This document shows positions 24,661 through 35,106 of a stretch of DNA of 64,000 nt, in pieces. The notes under the pieces are model-generated. The model did no database searches, had not been told where the DNA came from, and worked only from the letters and a program-made list of their open reading frames with translations. Each line of letters begins with the position of its first letter. Position 1 is the first letter of the stretch. Source of the DNA: Azospirillum sp. OGB3 (lineage in GTDB: Bacteria > Pseudomonadota > Alphaproteobacteria > Azospirillales > Azospirillaceae); assembly GCF_014192915.1 (NCBI RefSeq), contig NZ_JACHYN010000021.1, positions 1-64,000 on the forward strand, written 5' to 3'. The position numbers were made by a program, and so were the translations under genes.

Positions 24661-25743
24661 ATGGCATTGACCATCCTCACCGTGGCGTCGCCCTTCGCCC
24701 CGGTCGGCGCCGACCCGGAGAACGAAGGCACGGCGGAGCAGGTGGCCGGCGCCATCGACGCCGCCCTGGTCCGCGCCGGGCATCGCTCGGTCGTCATCGC
24801 ACCGGAGGATTCGGCCGTGGCGGGGACGCTGATCCCGCTGGCGCGCGTCCATGGCGGGGCGCATGGGCAGGCGCCGGACGAGCGGGCGCAGGCCGCCGTT
24901 CTGAGGCGCGTCGCCACCGTGGTCGCCGGAGCGGTGGAGGACCACGCGCCCGACCTCGTCCACATCCATGTCCGGGACTTCGATGCCCTGCTGCCGCCGC
25001 AGGACGTGCCGGTCCTGGCGACGCTCTACCAGCCGCTGGACCGCTACCGGCCCGAGGCCCTGATGTCCCCGCGGTCGAAATTGCATCTTCAACCGGTGTC
25101 CGCCGCGCAGGTGCGCGGGGCTTCGCCCGGCCTGACGTTCCTGCCGCCGCTGGAGATCGGGGTGGCCGTGGACCGTCTGCACATCCGCGTGCCGAAACGC
25201 CGCTTCGCCGTCTGCCTGGGCGACATCGAACCGGAAATGGGCTTCCACATTGCCCTGGATGCGGCGCGGCAGATCGACATGCAGCTTCTCCTGTGCGGGG
25301 CCCTGTCCCGCGGAGCGGAGGAGCAGCGTTACCTTCAGGAGGAGATCCGGCCACGGCTCGACCCCAAGCGCCGCTTCCTCGGGCGGATCGGCTTCGGGCG
25401 CAAGCGCTGGATGCTGGGGGCGGCGCGCTGCCTGCTGGCGCCCAGCCTGTTGTCCGAGCCGACTCCTGTGGCGGCGCTGGAGGCGCTGGCCTGCGGCACC
25501 CCGGTGGTGGCCTTCCCGACCGGCGCCCTGGCCGACATCGTGGAACCGGGCGTCACCGGCTTCCTGGTCAAGGACGCCGACGAGATGGCCCGCGCCATCG
25601 AGGATTGCGAGATGCTGGACCCCGACGCCTGCCGCGCCGTCGCCCGCGCCCGCTACTCGCTGGACGGCATGACGGAGCGTTATCTGGCGCGGTTCGAAGA
25701 ACTGGTCGCCGGACGGGCGGCGGCTGAGGCGGGGGTGGCGTAG
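24661..25743 (+). CDS. Glycosyltransferase family 4 protein
   Basis: 360 residues, GT-B fold. The N-terminal half (TILTVASPFAPVG, DLVHIHVRDFDAL) binds the acceptor. The C-terminal half has CLGDIEPEMGFHIALDAA, FLGRIGFGRKRWML, LLAPSLLSEPTPVAALEALACGTPVVAF and IVEPGVTGFLV, including the conserved E-x7-E region that contacts the sugar nucleotide. GGAGG lies 7 nt before the ATG. It ends 6 nt from the convergent acetyltransferase gene. Likely a cell-surface glycan enzyme; the substrate is unknown. Confidence 0.9.
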   Translation: MALTILTVASPFAPVGADPENEGTAEQVAGAIDAALVRAGHRSVVIAPEDSAVAGTLIPLARVHGGAHGQAPDERAQAAVLRRVATVVAGAVEDHAPDLVHIHVRDFDALLPPQDVPVLATLYQPLDRYRPEALMSPRSKLHLQPVSAAQVRGASPGLTFLPPLEIGVAVDRLHIRVPKRRFAVCLGDIEPEMGFHIALDAARQIDMQLLLCGALSRGAEEQRYLQEEIRPRLDPKRRFLGRIGFGRKRWMLGAARCLLAPSLLSEPTPVAALEALACGTPVVAFPTGALADIVEPGVTGFLVKDADEMARAIEDCEMLDPDACRAVARARYSLDGMTERYLARFEELVAGRAAAEAGVA

Positions 25744-25749
25744 CTTGCC

Positions 25750-26862
25750 CTACGGCTTGGCTCCATAGAGCTTGGCCATCGACAGCTGATCGGCCAGCCG
25801 CCCGTCGATCAGGCTGTGGCGGCGGGCCACGGCCTCCTCCTGGAAGCCGTGCTTGGCGTAGAAGCGCCGGGCGCGGCCATTGTGGCCGAACACCCAGAGC
25901 GACAGCCGGTGCAGCCGCCGCGCCCGCACCCAGAGATCCGCCGCTTCGATCAGGCGTCCGCCGATGCCCAGCGCCCAGAAGTCCCGGCGCACCGCCAGCC
26001 CCAGGCCGGCCTCGTGCGCGGTGCGGGCGTAGGCGCCGGTCCACAGCGACAGAGACCCGGCGATGGCGCCGTCCGCAACCGCCAGCAGCGTGGCCGTCCG
26101 GTCGCCGATCCGCTGTTCGGCGAGGAAGCGCCGGGCCGCCGCGACGTCCGGCAGGGATTCGTCGGCGCTGCGCATCAGGAAATGGGTCTCGCTGCGCACC
26201 GCGTGGTCGTAGGCGAGGTAGGCGGCGGCGTCCGCCGGCAGGGCGGGGCGGATTTCCAGCCGCCCGATGCGCGCCGGGGGCGGTGCGTCCAGGGCCGGGC
26301 CGGGCGTCGGGGCGGGCCATTCGGGCACGCTCTCCGCCCCGATGGCCTTGCCCATCAGCCGCTCGCTGCGCCACGCGCCGTTGACGCTCAGGACGTCGCG
26401 CATCAGTCCCTCGTCGAGAAAGCCGAGCCGTTCGTAAAGGGACAGGGCGCGGCGGTTGCTCTCGGCAACGGTCAGTTCCAGCCGGTGCGCCCCGGTGCGC
26501 CGCGCCCATCCCTCCGCCGCGGCGAACAGCGCGGTGGCGACGCCGCGCCCGCTCCAGGCGCGCTGCACCCCGACCGCCAGGGTCACCACGCCGCGGTTGC
26601 GGCGGAACCGCCCGCCATAGGCGCTGAGATAGCCGACGAGGTCCGGGGATTGGCGCCCGGCAGCCTCGGCGACGAAGACGGTGGAATTCCCGGACGCCTG
26701 AAGGGCGGCAAGGTCGCGCGCCCAGAAGGGCCGCTCGCCGGGCTCGCGCAGGAGGAAATCGCTTTCCGCGTCGATCCGCGCGACCAGGGCCAGCAGGGCG
26801 TGGCGCTCGCCGGGCCGGGCTTCGCGGATGGAAAAGCCGCCGATGGTTTGAATGTCCCGCAT
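25750..26862 (-). CDS. Tandem GNAT acetyltransferase
   Basis: 370 residues with two complete GNAT domains. Domain 1 (about 8-175) has GVQRAWSGRGVATALFAAAE and SLYERLGFLDEG. Domain 2 (about 195-365) has LAVRRDFWALGIGGRLIEAAD and RRFYAKHGFQEE. The R/Q-x-x-G-x-G/A acetyl-CoA loop is good in domain 1 and recognisable in domain 2. Such tandem proteins often use one active and one structural domain. The substrate is unknown. Start 26862 (MRDIQTIG) is preferred to the upstream extension to 26898. It is divergent from another GNAT gene 98 nt away. Confidence 0.87.
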   Translation of the reverse strand: MRDIQTIGGFSIREARPGERHALLALVARIDAESDFLLREPGERPFWARDLAALQASGNSTVFVAEAAGRQSPDLVGYLSAYGGRFRRNRGVVTLAVGVQRAWSGRGVATALFAAAEGWARRTGAHRLELTVAESNRRALSLYERLGFLDEGLMRDVLSVNGAWRSERLMGKAIGAESVPEWPAPTPGPALDAPPPARIGRLEIRPALPADAAAYLAYDHAVRSETHFLMRSADESLPDVAAARRFLAEQRIGDRTATLLAVADGAIAGSLSLWTGAYARTAHEAGLGLAVRRDFWALGIGGRLIEAADLWVRARRLHRLSLWVFGHNGRARRFYAKHGFQEEAVARRHSLIDGRLADQLSMAKLYGAKP

Positions 26863-26960
26863 GGCGCGCAGCCTAGGTCCGCCCGCAGCGGATGGCAAAG
26901 CGGTTGTTGCCGGGTGGCCGGCGCGGCTATCGTCGCGCCATCGTGAGACCTGGAGTTGCC

Positions 26961-27452
26961 ATGCCCACCGTGACCGTCCGTCCGGCCGTCGAGGCCGATT
27001 GCCCGACCATCCTCCGCTTCGTCCGCGAACTTGCCGAGTTCGAGAACGAACCCCATGCCGTGAAGGCGAGCGAGGAGGATTTCCGGCGCGACGGATGGGG
27101 CGAGCGTCCGGTGTTCGAGGCGCTGATCGCCGAACTGGACGGGGAGCCCGTCGGCTTCGCGCTGTGCTTCCGCAACTATTCCACTTGGGAAGGGCGGGCC
27201 GGCCTGTTCGTGGAGGATCTCTACGTCACCCCGGAAGCGCGGCGCTATGGCGTGGGCCGCAAGCTGCTGGCGACGGTGGCGAAACTGGCGGACGAGCGGG
27301 GCTGCCGCCGTGTCGACCTGAATGTGCTGCACTGGAACCCGGCGCGCGATTTCTATCTGCGCATCGGCTTCAAACAGATGGAGGAGTGGCTTCCCTACCG
27401 TCTCACCGGCGCTGCGATCGCGGCACTGGCCGCGCAGGCGGATGAGGCTTGA
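26961..27452 (+). CDS. GNAT acetyltransferase, diamine/thialysine acetyltransferase-like
   Basis: 163 residues. Characteristic segments of the SSAT-like branch are FVRELAEFENEPHAV, ALCFRNYSTWEGRAGLFVEDLYV, RRYGVGRKLLATVAKLA and LNVLHWNPARDFYLRIGF. Members acetylate polyamines, thialysine or small amines with acetyl-CoA; the exact substrate is not predictable. The ATG at 26961 has TGGAG 5 nt upstream. Confidence 0.9.
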   Translation: MPTVTVRPAVEADCPTILRFVRELAEFENEPHAVKASEEDFRRDGWGERPVFEALIAELDGEPVGFALCFRNYSTWEGRAGLFVEDLYVTPEARRYGVGRKLLATVAKLADERGCRRVDLNVLHWNPARDFYLRIGFKQMEEWLPYRLTGAAIAALAAQADEA

Positions 27453-27488
27453 GGGAACGAAAGTGCTGTTCTGTTCCGGTGGGCTGAC

Positions 27489-27515
27489 GGTCGGGGCTTG
27501 TTGATGGCCCCGACC
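27489..27515. terminator. Hairpin between convergent genes
   Basis: GGTCGGGGC and GCCCCGACC form a 9-bp stem with a 9-nt loop. It is placed between the GNAT gene and the convergent 71-residue gene. There is no T run, so terminator function is likely but not proven. Confidence 0.5.
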
Positions 27516-27559
27516 TCATCGCCACCACGCGGTACTTATGCCTTGGCCCTGCGGGACCC

Positions 27560-27775
27560 TCAGGCGGCCTTGGCCGGCATCGCGGCGTTCAGCAGGTCCA
27601 GGTAGCCGGACCGCTCCTCGCGCAGGGTGGACAGCAGGTCGGCAAGGCTTTCGCGGACGAAGGGGTCGTTCTGGCCGTCGATCCGGTTCTGCGCCAGCTG
27701 GATGAACTCATCGACCAGGGCGATGTGAACGCGAGAGGACGAGGTAATCTGTTCGGTGGTGGTGGCGATCAGCAT
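27560..27775 (-). CDS. Hypothetical 71-residue protein
   Basis: Starts MLIATTTEQITSSSRV with GGAG at 8 nt. It is predicted to be helical, with VDEFIQLAQNRIDGQ and RESLADLLSTLREERSGYLDLL amphipathic helices. No known family or membrane segment. The good ribosome-binding site and codon usage make it real. Upstream is an AT-richer leader (27776-27960). Confidence 0.75.
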   Translation of the reverse strand: MLIATTTEQITSSSRVHIALVDEFIQLAQNRIDGQNDPFVRESLADLLSTLREERSGYLDLLNAAMPAKAA

Positions 27776-28144
27776 TTTAAAACTCCGTTTTGTCTTGTGT
27801 GTTCGTGATGTCTCTATTTGGCCATGTCCCGGTTAACGACTTACTAACGGGGGTTCCGCCGGGCTGGTGTCTTGAGGGGTAATCCCGCGACCGACAAATA
27901 TAGGGAGCTTTTACCCGGAAGGATTACCACTTTTCTTGAAGTGAACGGGCGCTTTTCTGAGGCTGTGAGATTTTTCAAGGACTTCCGGCGAAGGTCGTAG
28001 CGGCCGGGCCGTCATAGGCGGGAGGGAGGCGGAGCCTTAACGGTGGCGTCCGCAAGCCTTAAGCCGCCACGGCGGGGCGTTAACAGGCCGTCCCGCCGGG
28101 CGGAGTACATCCTTTGCGGGGCCCGGTGCGCCGGGCGTAGCTCC
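27776..28144. other. Gene-free interval between two small minus-strand genes
   Basis: The left part (27776-27990) is AT-richer and should hold the promoter of the 71-residue gene. The right part has GC-rich inverted repeats, including GCCCGG-TGCG-CCGGGC at 28121-28136, which may terminate the upstream minus-strand gene. No coding frame is convincing. Confidence 0.5.
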
Positions 28145-28399
28145 TTACGCGGCGCGCGGCAGCCGGCCCGCGGCGTGATCGATGCGGTCGGCGCGCTCCA
28201 GCGCCTGGGCGACCAGATCGTCGAACAGATCGTTGACCAAGGCCGACAGGCGCACCGGCGCGCCGCCAAGCTGCGGCCCTTCCATCAGCAGGGAGCCTTC
28301 CTCGCCGGGGCCGACCACGCGCCAGCCCTTCGCCGTCATCTCGGCGACGCGGGTCTTGGCGATGAAGGCGCGGACACGGTCCATGGCGACGTCGCTCAT
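28145..28399 (-). CDS. Hypothetical 84-residue protein
   Basis: Starts MSDVAMDRVRAFIAKTRVA with GGGAG 6 nt upstream. The middle (GWRVVGPGEEGSLLMEG) looks like a beta hairpin, followed by two helices (LSALVNDLFDDLVAQALERA). No family is recognised. It is divergent from fumC. A regulator-sized protein, but no DNA-binding motif is certain. Confidence 0.75.
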   Translation of the reverse strand: MSDVAMDRVRAFIAKTRVAEMTAKGWRVVGPGEEGSLLMEGPQLGGAPVRLSALVNDLFDDLVAQALERADRIDHAAGRLPRAA

Positions 28400-28610
28400 T
28401 CGAATCTCCCAAGGCTGGAGAGGGTCAACTTGGCGGGGCCAGCAGGGCCGCTCACGCAGAAACGGTAACGCAGGAAACGGAACGCAACAAGAACAAATTC
28501 GGCCGGACCCTTGCCCAAAGGGGATTCCGCGTTGATTCCCCTTGCCCGGCGGGCGATTCGGGAAAAAATGCGCTGACCGGAACGATGTTCGAACCGACGA
28601 GGACCTGACC

Positions 28611-30011
<1,401 letters not shown>

Positions 30012-30030
30012 CCGGGGCCGCGCGCCTTTC

Positions 30031-30234
30031 ATGAAGAAGCGCTCCGTCCTCATCGCCGGGCACCCGACCAGCGTCTCCCTGGAAGAAGAATTCTGGGAGG
30101 CGCTGAAGGGCCTTGCGCAGGCGCGGGGCATGTCGGTCAACGCGCTGATCGAGGAGATCGATTCGACCCGCAGCGGCAACCTGTCGAGCGCGATCCGCGT
30201 CTTCGTGCTGAACGCGGTGCAGGGGCGGGGGTAA
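30031..30234 (+). CDS. Ribbon-helix-helix domain protein
   Basis: 67 residues: a beta strand (PTSVSLEEEFWEAL), then two helices (ALAQARGMSVNALIEEI, LSSAIRVFVL), the layout of the RHH_4 family common in alphaproteobacteria next to fumC. It may bind DNA as a dimer; targets are unknown. The 19-nt gap suggests co-transcription with fumC. Confidence 0.87.
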   Translation: MKKRSVLIAGHPTSVSLEEEFWEALKGLAQARGMSVNALIEEIDSTRSGNLSSAIRVFVLNAVQGRG

Positions 30235-30336
30235 GGCCCCTGAACCCTCGCCGGGGCGGCCCTGGACAGGCGGCGGGGGGACGGCTACACCCTTGCGCCG
30301 GACCGACCCCTTCCCCTCGCGCCAGAGTGTCCGCCC

Positions 30337-31050
30337 GTGACGCCCGACATCACCGTCCTCGACATCGTCGCCTTCCTGTGGTTCCTCGCCTGCTGGGCGG
30401 GCTTCACGCTGATCCAGGACCACATGCTGGGCGGGCGCATGGTCGTCAACCAGCATTTGAAGAAGGCGCGCCGCCATTGGATGGAGCGGATGCTGGAGCG
30501 CGACAACCGCATCATGGATTCGCAGCTCGTCGGCCACACGATGCAGAGTTGCACCTTCTTCGCCAGCACGAACATGCTGGTGCTGGCCGGTCTGGTCGGC
30601 GCCTTCGGCGCGGTGGAGAACGCCCACAAGCTGGTCGGCACGCTGTCCTTTACGGTGCAGACGACGCGCGAGTTCTTCGAGCTGAAGATGCTGCTGCTCG
30701 TGGCGATCTTCACCTTCGGCTTCTTCAAGTTCACCTGGGCGCTGCGCCAGTACAATTACTGCTGCGCCCTGATCGGCTCCGCCCCGCTGCCGCCGGTGCC
30801 GGCGGAGGAGAAGAGGGCGATGGCGGACAGCATCGCCGCCGCCATGACGCTGGCCGTCAAGGCGCTGAACGGCGGCATGCGCGCCTATTACTTCGCCATG
30901 GCGGCGCTGGCCTGGATGCTCGGCCCCTGGTTCTTCATGGTGTCGACCGCGGCGGTCATCGTCGTCCTGACCCGTCGGCAGGGCTTCTCCGCGACGGAGA
31001 AGGTCATCCGCGTGCAGGTGGATGCGCTGGAGAAACGCAAACAGTCATGA
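30337..31050 (+). CDS. DUF599 membrane protein
   Basis: 237 residues with four or so transmembrane helices (about 8-26, 85-105, 125-145, 190-215) and the family segments DIVAFLWFLACWAGFT, RIMDSQLVGHTMQSCTFFASTN, FTWALRQYNYCCALIG and KALNGGMRAYYFAMA. The function is unknown. The start is a GTG at 30337; the ribosome-binding site is weak. Confidence 0.9.
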   Translation: MTPDITVLDIVAFLWFLACWAGFTLIQDHMLGGRMVVNQHLKKARRHWMERMLERDNRIMDSQLVGHTMQSCTFFASTNMLVLAGLVGAFGAVENAHKLVGTLSFTVQTTREFFELKMLLLVAIFTFGFFKFTWALRQYNYCCALIGSAPLPPVPAEEKRAMADSIAAAMTLAVKALNGGMRAYYFAMAALAWMLGPWFFMVSTAAVIVVLTRRQGFSATEKVIRVQVDALEKRKQS

Positions 31051-31191
31051 TGCACGTCTTTGGCGAAAAATATGTTAAAATGTTCTAAATCTGCGACGTT
31101 ATGGCCAATACGCTGCAGCGCAAATTAATGCTTTTGTCATAGCCATCCGATGGGCGCGTGCGATGCAGCACGCCGGTTTGAGGGGGTGGCC

Positions 31192-31368
31192 ATGGACATC
31201 GACACAGCGGTCTTGGTCTTGAACTCGCTGGACGAAGCGGAACGGCTCCTGGCGGAGGTCCGGCTGCATCCAGGCGCCTGCGGCGCCGCCAAGGAGTTCA
31301 TGGACCGCAACCGCGAGCTTCTCGACCAGGCGCGCCACTTCATCGACGCCGCACACGAACTGGCCTGA
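31192..31368 (+). CDS. Hypothetical 58-residue protein
   Basis: Begins MDIDTAVLVLNSLDEAERLL with GAGGGGG before the ATG at 31192. All-helical, acidic, no known motif. The good start context and codon usage support it. It converges on the EAL gene. Confidence 0.65.
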   Translation: MDIDTAVLVLNSLDEAERLLAEVRLHPGACGAAKEFMDRNRELLDQARHFIDAAHELA

Positions 31369-31400
31369 GGCGAGACGGGGCTGTCCGATCCGGTCGCGCG

Positions 31401-33161
31401 TCAGCCCTTTCTGAGGACCTTGCCGCCCGTGCCGGCCATTTTCGCCCAATCCTTGGCGAAATAGGCGAAATCGCGGGACGGGCGGCTGTAGAGGTAACCC
31501 TGCGCCAGCGGCACCCCCAGCTCCGTCAGAAGCTGCGCGTGCTCCGGCCCTTCCACCTGCTCCCCGATCAGCCCGAGGCCGAGCTGGCCGCAGACGTCGA
31601 CGATGGAGCGCAGCATCGCCATGTCCCGCCCGTTGTTCACGGCGCCGCGGACGAAATGCCCGTCGATCTTGGCGAAATCCGCCTGGATGCCGTAGAGCGA
31701 CTGGAAGGAGGTCGATCCGGCCCCGACGTCGTCCAGGCAAATGCGGAAGCCGGCGGCGCGCAGCTTCTGCAGAACCTCGTTCAGCCTGGCGATGTCGGTG
31801 ACGACGACGGTTTCCGTCACCTCGACCAGCAGCTTGCGGGCCAGTTCGCCGTAGGGTTCGGTCACCGCCAGGAACTGGCGCAGGAAGATCGGGCTCATCA
31901 ACGTCTTGGCGGACAGGTTGATCGCCACGTCCGGCAGGGTCGGTTCCTTGCGGTGGGCGTGCATGGTGTCCAGAACCGACTGCGTCAGCAGCAGGTCGAA
32001 GTCGTAGATCAGCCCGACATCCTCGGCGAAGGTGATGAAGTCCGCCGGGGACGGCATGCCCTCCACCCGCGTCAGCGCTTCGAGATGATGGACCGTCCGC
32101 GTCCCGATATCGACGATGGGCTGGTAGACGACGAAGAAGTCGCGCTTCTCGATGGTCGCGCGCAGCCGGCCGATGCGGTCCACCGCGTCCGACAACATGC
32201 GCTTGGCGCCGTCCTCCAGGCTGGAGATGGTGAATTCGCCGCCCTGGGCGGAGGCGAAGGCCTGCACCGTGTAGACCAGCGCGCGCGCAGCGTCGGCGGG
32301 GTCCAGCCGTTCGTCCGACACGTCCAGCGACCAGGTGCGGATGCCGCCGGGCAGCTCGCCGCCGACGCTCTGGATGATCTGGGTGATGTGGTCCTGCACC
32401 TCCTGCCCGTCGATGTCGGAGGCGTGGACGATGCCGTAACGGTCGGTGGCCAGTTGCCCGGCGCTGTCGCCGTTGGCGGAGATCGCCCGCAGATAGGCCT
32501 CGATCCCCTGCATCACCTCGCCCGCCGCCCCTTCGGGCAGGGCGTCGACCATCGATTGGAGCCCGTCGATCAACAGCAGGGTCAGGGCGTTGTCCAGCCC
32601 CTTCTCCCGCGCCTTGAGGATGCGGTCCTCCAGGATGTGGCTGAAGGCGTTGCCGTCGAGAAGCTGGCCGGCGGCGGCCAGCGCCTCGTTCGTGTTGCGC
32701 GGGCCGGAGGCGAGCAGCACGGTCAGGAACAGCGATCCGGGGCACGAATCGAGCCGGCAGCCGCCGAGCAGCGCCGGAAAGCGGTTGCCGTCGCAGCCCT
32801 GGAAGACCACGCGCGCCGGCTTGATGCGGCCCTTGTCCTGGATGCGCTTGAACAGGACGGTGACGTACTTGCGGTCGTTGGGCGCCACGACGTCGAGCAG
32901 GCTGCTGCCGACCAGGCCGCCCACGTCGCCTTCGGTCAGACGGCAGCGAGCGCCTGCGCTGAACAGGATGGTGCCCTTCGCGTCGGTCTCGATCAACAGA
33001 TCCGCCGCGGCGAAGGCGAAGCCGACGAAGCGGTCGCGCTCGCGGTGCGACGGGCGGCGGACCTGCGTGCTGGTCTGTGGCACCGGGCGTCTGATCGAGT
33101 CATGCGCAAGCTGCATCGGCAATAGCCCGGAATTGAGAAAACGTTTATCGAATTGCGTCAT
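31401..33161 (-). CDS. EAL-domain c-di-GMP phosphodiesterase with degenerate GGDEF
   Basis: 586 residues, no membrane segment. A PAS-like domain (about 45-150: AADLLIETDAKGTILFSAG, SSLLDVVAPND) is followed by a degenerate GGDEF-like region (about 160-330) in which the active motif is replaced (DRYGIVHAS). The EAL domain (about 335-575) keeps EALTR (E361), NLSAKT, EVTET, DDVGAG, KIDG and QGYLY, so the metal-binding Glu, Asn and Asp residues, Lys and Gln look intact and activity is expected. It would hydrolyse c-di-GMP, affecting motility and biofilm. The start at 33161 is weak in ribosome-binding site; 33116 (MQLAHDS) is possible. Confidence 0.92.
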   Translation of the reverse strand: MTQFDKRFLNSGLLPMQLAHDSIRRPVPQTSTQVRRPSHRERDRFVGFAFAAADLLIETDAKGTILFSAGARCRLTEGDVGGLVGSSLLDVVAPNDRKYVTVLFKRIQDKGRIKPARVVFQGCDGNRFPALLGGCRLDSCPGSLFLTVLLASGPRNTNEALAAAGQLLDGNAFSHILEDRILKAREKGLDNALTLLLIDGLQSMVDALPEGAAGEVMQGIEAYLRAISANGDSAGQLATDRYGIVHASDIDGQEVQDHITQIIQSVGGELPGGIRTWSLDVSDERLDPADAARALVYTVQAFASAQGGEFTISSLEDGAKRMLSDAVDRIGRLRATIEKRDFFVVYQPIVDIGTRTVHHLEALTRVEGMPSPADFITFAEDVGLIYDFDLLLTQSVLDTMHAHRKEPTLPDVAINLSAKTLMSPIFLRQFLAVTEPYGELARKLLVEVTETVVVTDIARLNEVLQKLRAAGFRICLDDVGAGSTSFQSLYGIQADFAKIDGHFVRGAVNNGRDMAMLRSIVDVCGQLGLGLIGEQVEGPEHAQLLTELGVPLAQGYLYSRPSRDFAYFAKDWAKMAGTGGKVLRKG

Positions 33162-33312
33162 TCATTGAATGGAGACTAGCCGCGTTCCCGTCCTGAAAAA
33201 AGCGGCAAGATTTACCCCGCCGTTCCAAAGAAAAATTCGGAACCTAGAATTTTCAATGATTTAAAGAGAAATATGGTTTTGAGCCGCGCCGGATTATCGC
33301 ACCCGCCGCGAG

Positions 33313-33358
33313 AAAAAAACGACGACGGGCCGTTTCCGAACAGGAAACGGCCCGTCGT
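33313..33358 (-). terminator. Strong Rho-independent terminator of purEK
   Basis: A perfect 16-bp stem (ACGACGGGCCGTTTCC at 33322-33337 with 33343-33358) and 5-nt loop. On the minus strand it is followed by seven T (33319-33313). It lies directly after purK. Confidence 0.93.
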
Positions 33359-33390
33359 GGCGATCGAAAGCGGAGACTCGACCGGAAGGG

Positions 33391-34473
33391 TCAGGAGCGG
33401 GGATGGAGCCGGGTCACATGGCCCATCTTGCGGCCCGGACGGGACTCCGCCTTGCCGTAGAGGTGCAGGCGGGCGCCGGGTTCGGCCATCAGCGCCGGCC
33501 AGCGGTCCGCGTCGGCGCCGATCAGGTTTTCCATCTCGGCGTCCGCCACACGCTCCACCGAGCCGAGCGGCAGGCCGCAGACGGCGCGGACGAGCTGCTC
33601 GAACTGGCAGGAATGGCAGGCGTCCATGGTCCAGTGGCCGGAATTGTGCGGGCGCGGGGCCATCTCGTTGACCAGCACGCCGCCGTCCGGCGTCACGAAC
33701 ATCTCCACCGCCAGCACGCCGACGAGGTCCAGCGCCTCGGCGATGCGGCGGGCGACCCGCTCGGCCTCCGCCGCGGTCTCCGCCGCAACGCGGGCCGGGG
33801 CGATGGTCTTGTCGAGGATGCCGTCCTTGTGCCGGTTCTCCACGGCGGGGTAGGCGGCCATGCGGCCGTCAAGCCCACGGGCGACGATCACCGACACCTC
33901 GCAGGTGAAGGAGACGAAGCCCTCCACGATGCCGGCGTCGGAGCCGATGGCCGCCCAGGCCTCCGCCGGGTCGCTGCCCGGCTCGATGCGCGCCTGCCCC
34001 TTGCCGTCATAGCCGAGGCGGGTGGATTTCAGGATGCAGCGCGGGCCGATCTCCGCCACCGCCGTCGCCACCTCGTCGGCGCTGCGGGCGGCGCGCCAGG
34101 GGGCGGTGCCGATGCCCAGCGCGTTGACGAAGGACTTCTCCTCCACCCGGTCCTGGGCGACCGACAGCACGTTACTGCCGGGATGGACGGGGGTGAAGCG
34201 GTTCAGATGCTCGACCACGGCGACCGGGACGTTCTCCCACTCCAGGGTTACCACGTCGACCGAGCGGGCGAAGGCCTCCAGCGCGTCGAGGTCGTCCCAG
34301 CCGGCGGAGGTGACGGCCGCGGCGACCTGGGCGCCGGGGCTGCCCTGCGATCCCGGCGCGTAGACGTGCGTCTTGTAGCCCAGCCGGGCGGCGGCGAGCG
34401 CGGTCATGCGGCCGAGCTGGCCGTCGCCGAGCATGCCGATGGTCGAGCCGGGCGGAAGGATGCGGTGGGCCAT
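33391..34473 (-). CDS. purK: N5-carboxyaminoimidazole ribonucleotide synthase
   Basis: 360 residues, ATP-grasp enzyme. N-terminal GMLGDGQLGRMTALAAARLGY; the ATP-grasp core has ILKSTRLGYDGKGQ, and the metal-binding region is VEMFVTPDGGVLVNEMAPRPHNSGH. It converts AIR, ATP and bicarbonate to N5-CAIR in purine synthesis. It starts 3 nt after purE, so the order is purE-purK, and the operon ends at the strong hairpin. Confidence 0.98.
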   Translation of the reverse strand: MAHRILPPGSTIGMLGDGQLGRMTALAAARLGYKTHVYAPGSQGSPGAQVAAAVTSAGWDDLDALEAFARSVDVVTLEWENVPVAVVEHLNRFTPVHPGSNVLSVAQDRVEEKSFVNALGIGTAPWRAARSADEVATAVAEIGPRCILKSTRLGYDGKGQARIEPGSDPAEAWAAIGSDAGIVEGFVSFTCEVSVIVARGLDGRMAAYPAVENRHKDGILDKTIAPARVAAETAAEAERVARRIAEALDLVGVLAVEMFVTPDGGVLVNEMAPRPHNSGHWTMDACHSCQFEQLVRAVCGLPLGSVERVADAEMENLIGADADRWPALMAEPGARLHLYGKAESRPGRKMGHVTRLHPRS

Positions 34474-34476
34474 GGT

Positions 34477-34998
34477 TCAGGCGGGCTCGTCGACGGGGGC
34501 TTCGGCGACGGCGGCGGTCTGGCGGGCGCGCCAAGCGTCCAGCGCCTCGGCGACCGCCGGGTCCATCAGGGCGATGACCGACCCGGCGAGCAATGCTGCG
34601 TTGATGGCGCCGGCCTTGCCGATGGCCAGCGTGCCCACCGGAACGCCGCCGGGCATCTGGACGATCGACAGCAGGCTGTCCATGCCCTTCAGCGCGTGGC
34701 TTTCCACCGGGACGCCGAAGACGGGCAGGGGGGTCATCGAGGCGGCCATGCCCGGCAGGTGGGCGGCGCCGCCGGCCCCGGCGATGACCACCTTGAGACC
34801 GCGCTCACGGGCGGTGATGGCGTAGTCGACGAGGCGCTGCGGGGTGCGGTGGGCGGAGACGATCCGGACCTCGTGCGGGACGCCGAGCGCGGTCAGCGTC
34901 TCGGCGGCGTGCTTCATGGTGGTCCAGTCCGACTGGCTGCCCATGATGATGCCGACCAGCGGCTTGCGGTCGGTGGTGGCGGCGATGGATGCGGACAC
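34477..34998 (-). CDS. purE: N5-CAIR mutase
   Basis: 173 residues. Signature IIMGSQSDWTTMKHAAE, the catalytic HRTP (SAHRTPQRL), GAGGAAHLPGM and PVFGVPVESHALKGMDSLLSIVQMPGGVPV. A class I PurE octamer, converting N5-CAIR to CAIR. It is first in the purE-purK operon. The C-terminal 20 residues are an Ala/Val-rich extension. Confidence 0.98.
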   Translation of the reverse strand: MSASIAATTDRKPLVGIIMGSQSDWTTMKHAAETLTALGVPHEVRIVSAHRTPQRLVDYAITARERGLKVVIAGAGGAAHLPGMAASMTPLPVFGVPVESHALKGMDSLLSIVQMPGGVPVGTLAIGKAGAINAALLAGSVIALMDPAVAEALDAWRARQTAAVAEAPVDEPA

Positions 34999-35106
34999 GG
35001 CGCGCGCTTTCCTCTAGGTCCGGAAAGCGGCGCATTATAGAAAGCGCGCGCGCGGAGTCCAGCGCGACGCGATGCGCCGGGCCACGTTCCCCGCCGAAAA
35101 GCCGCG

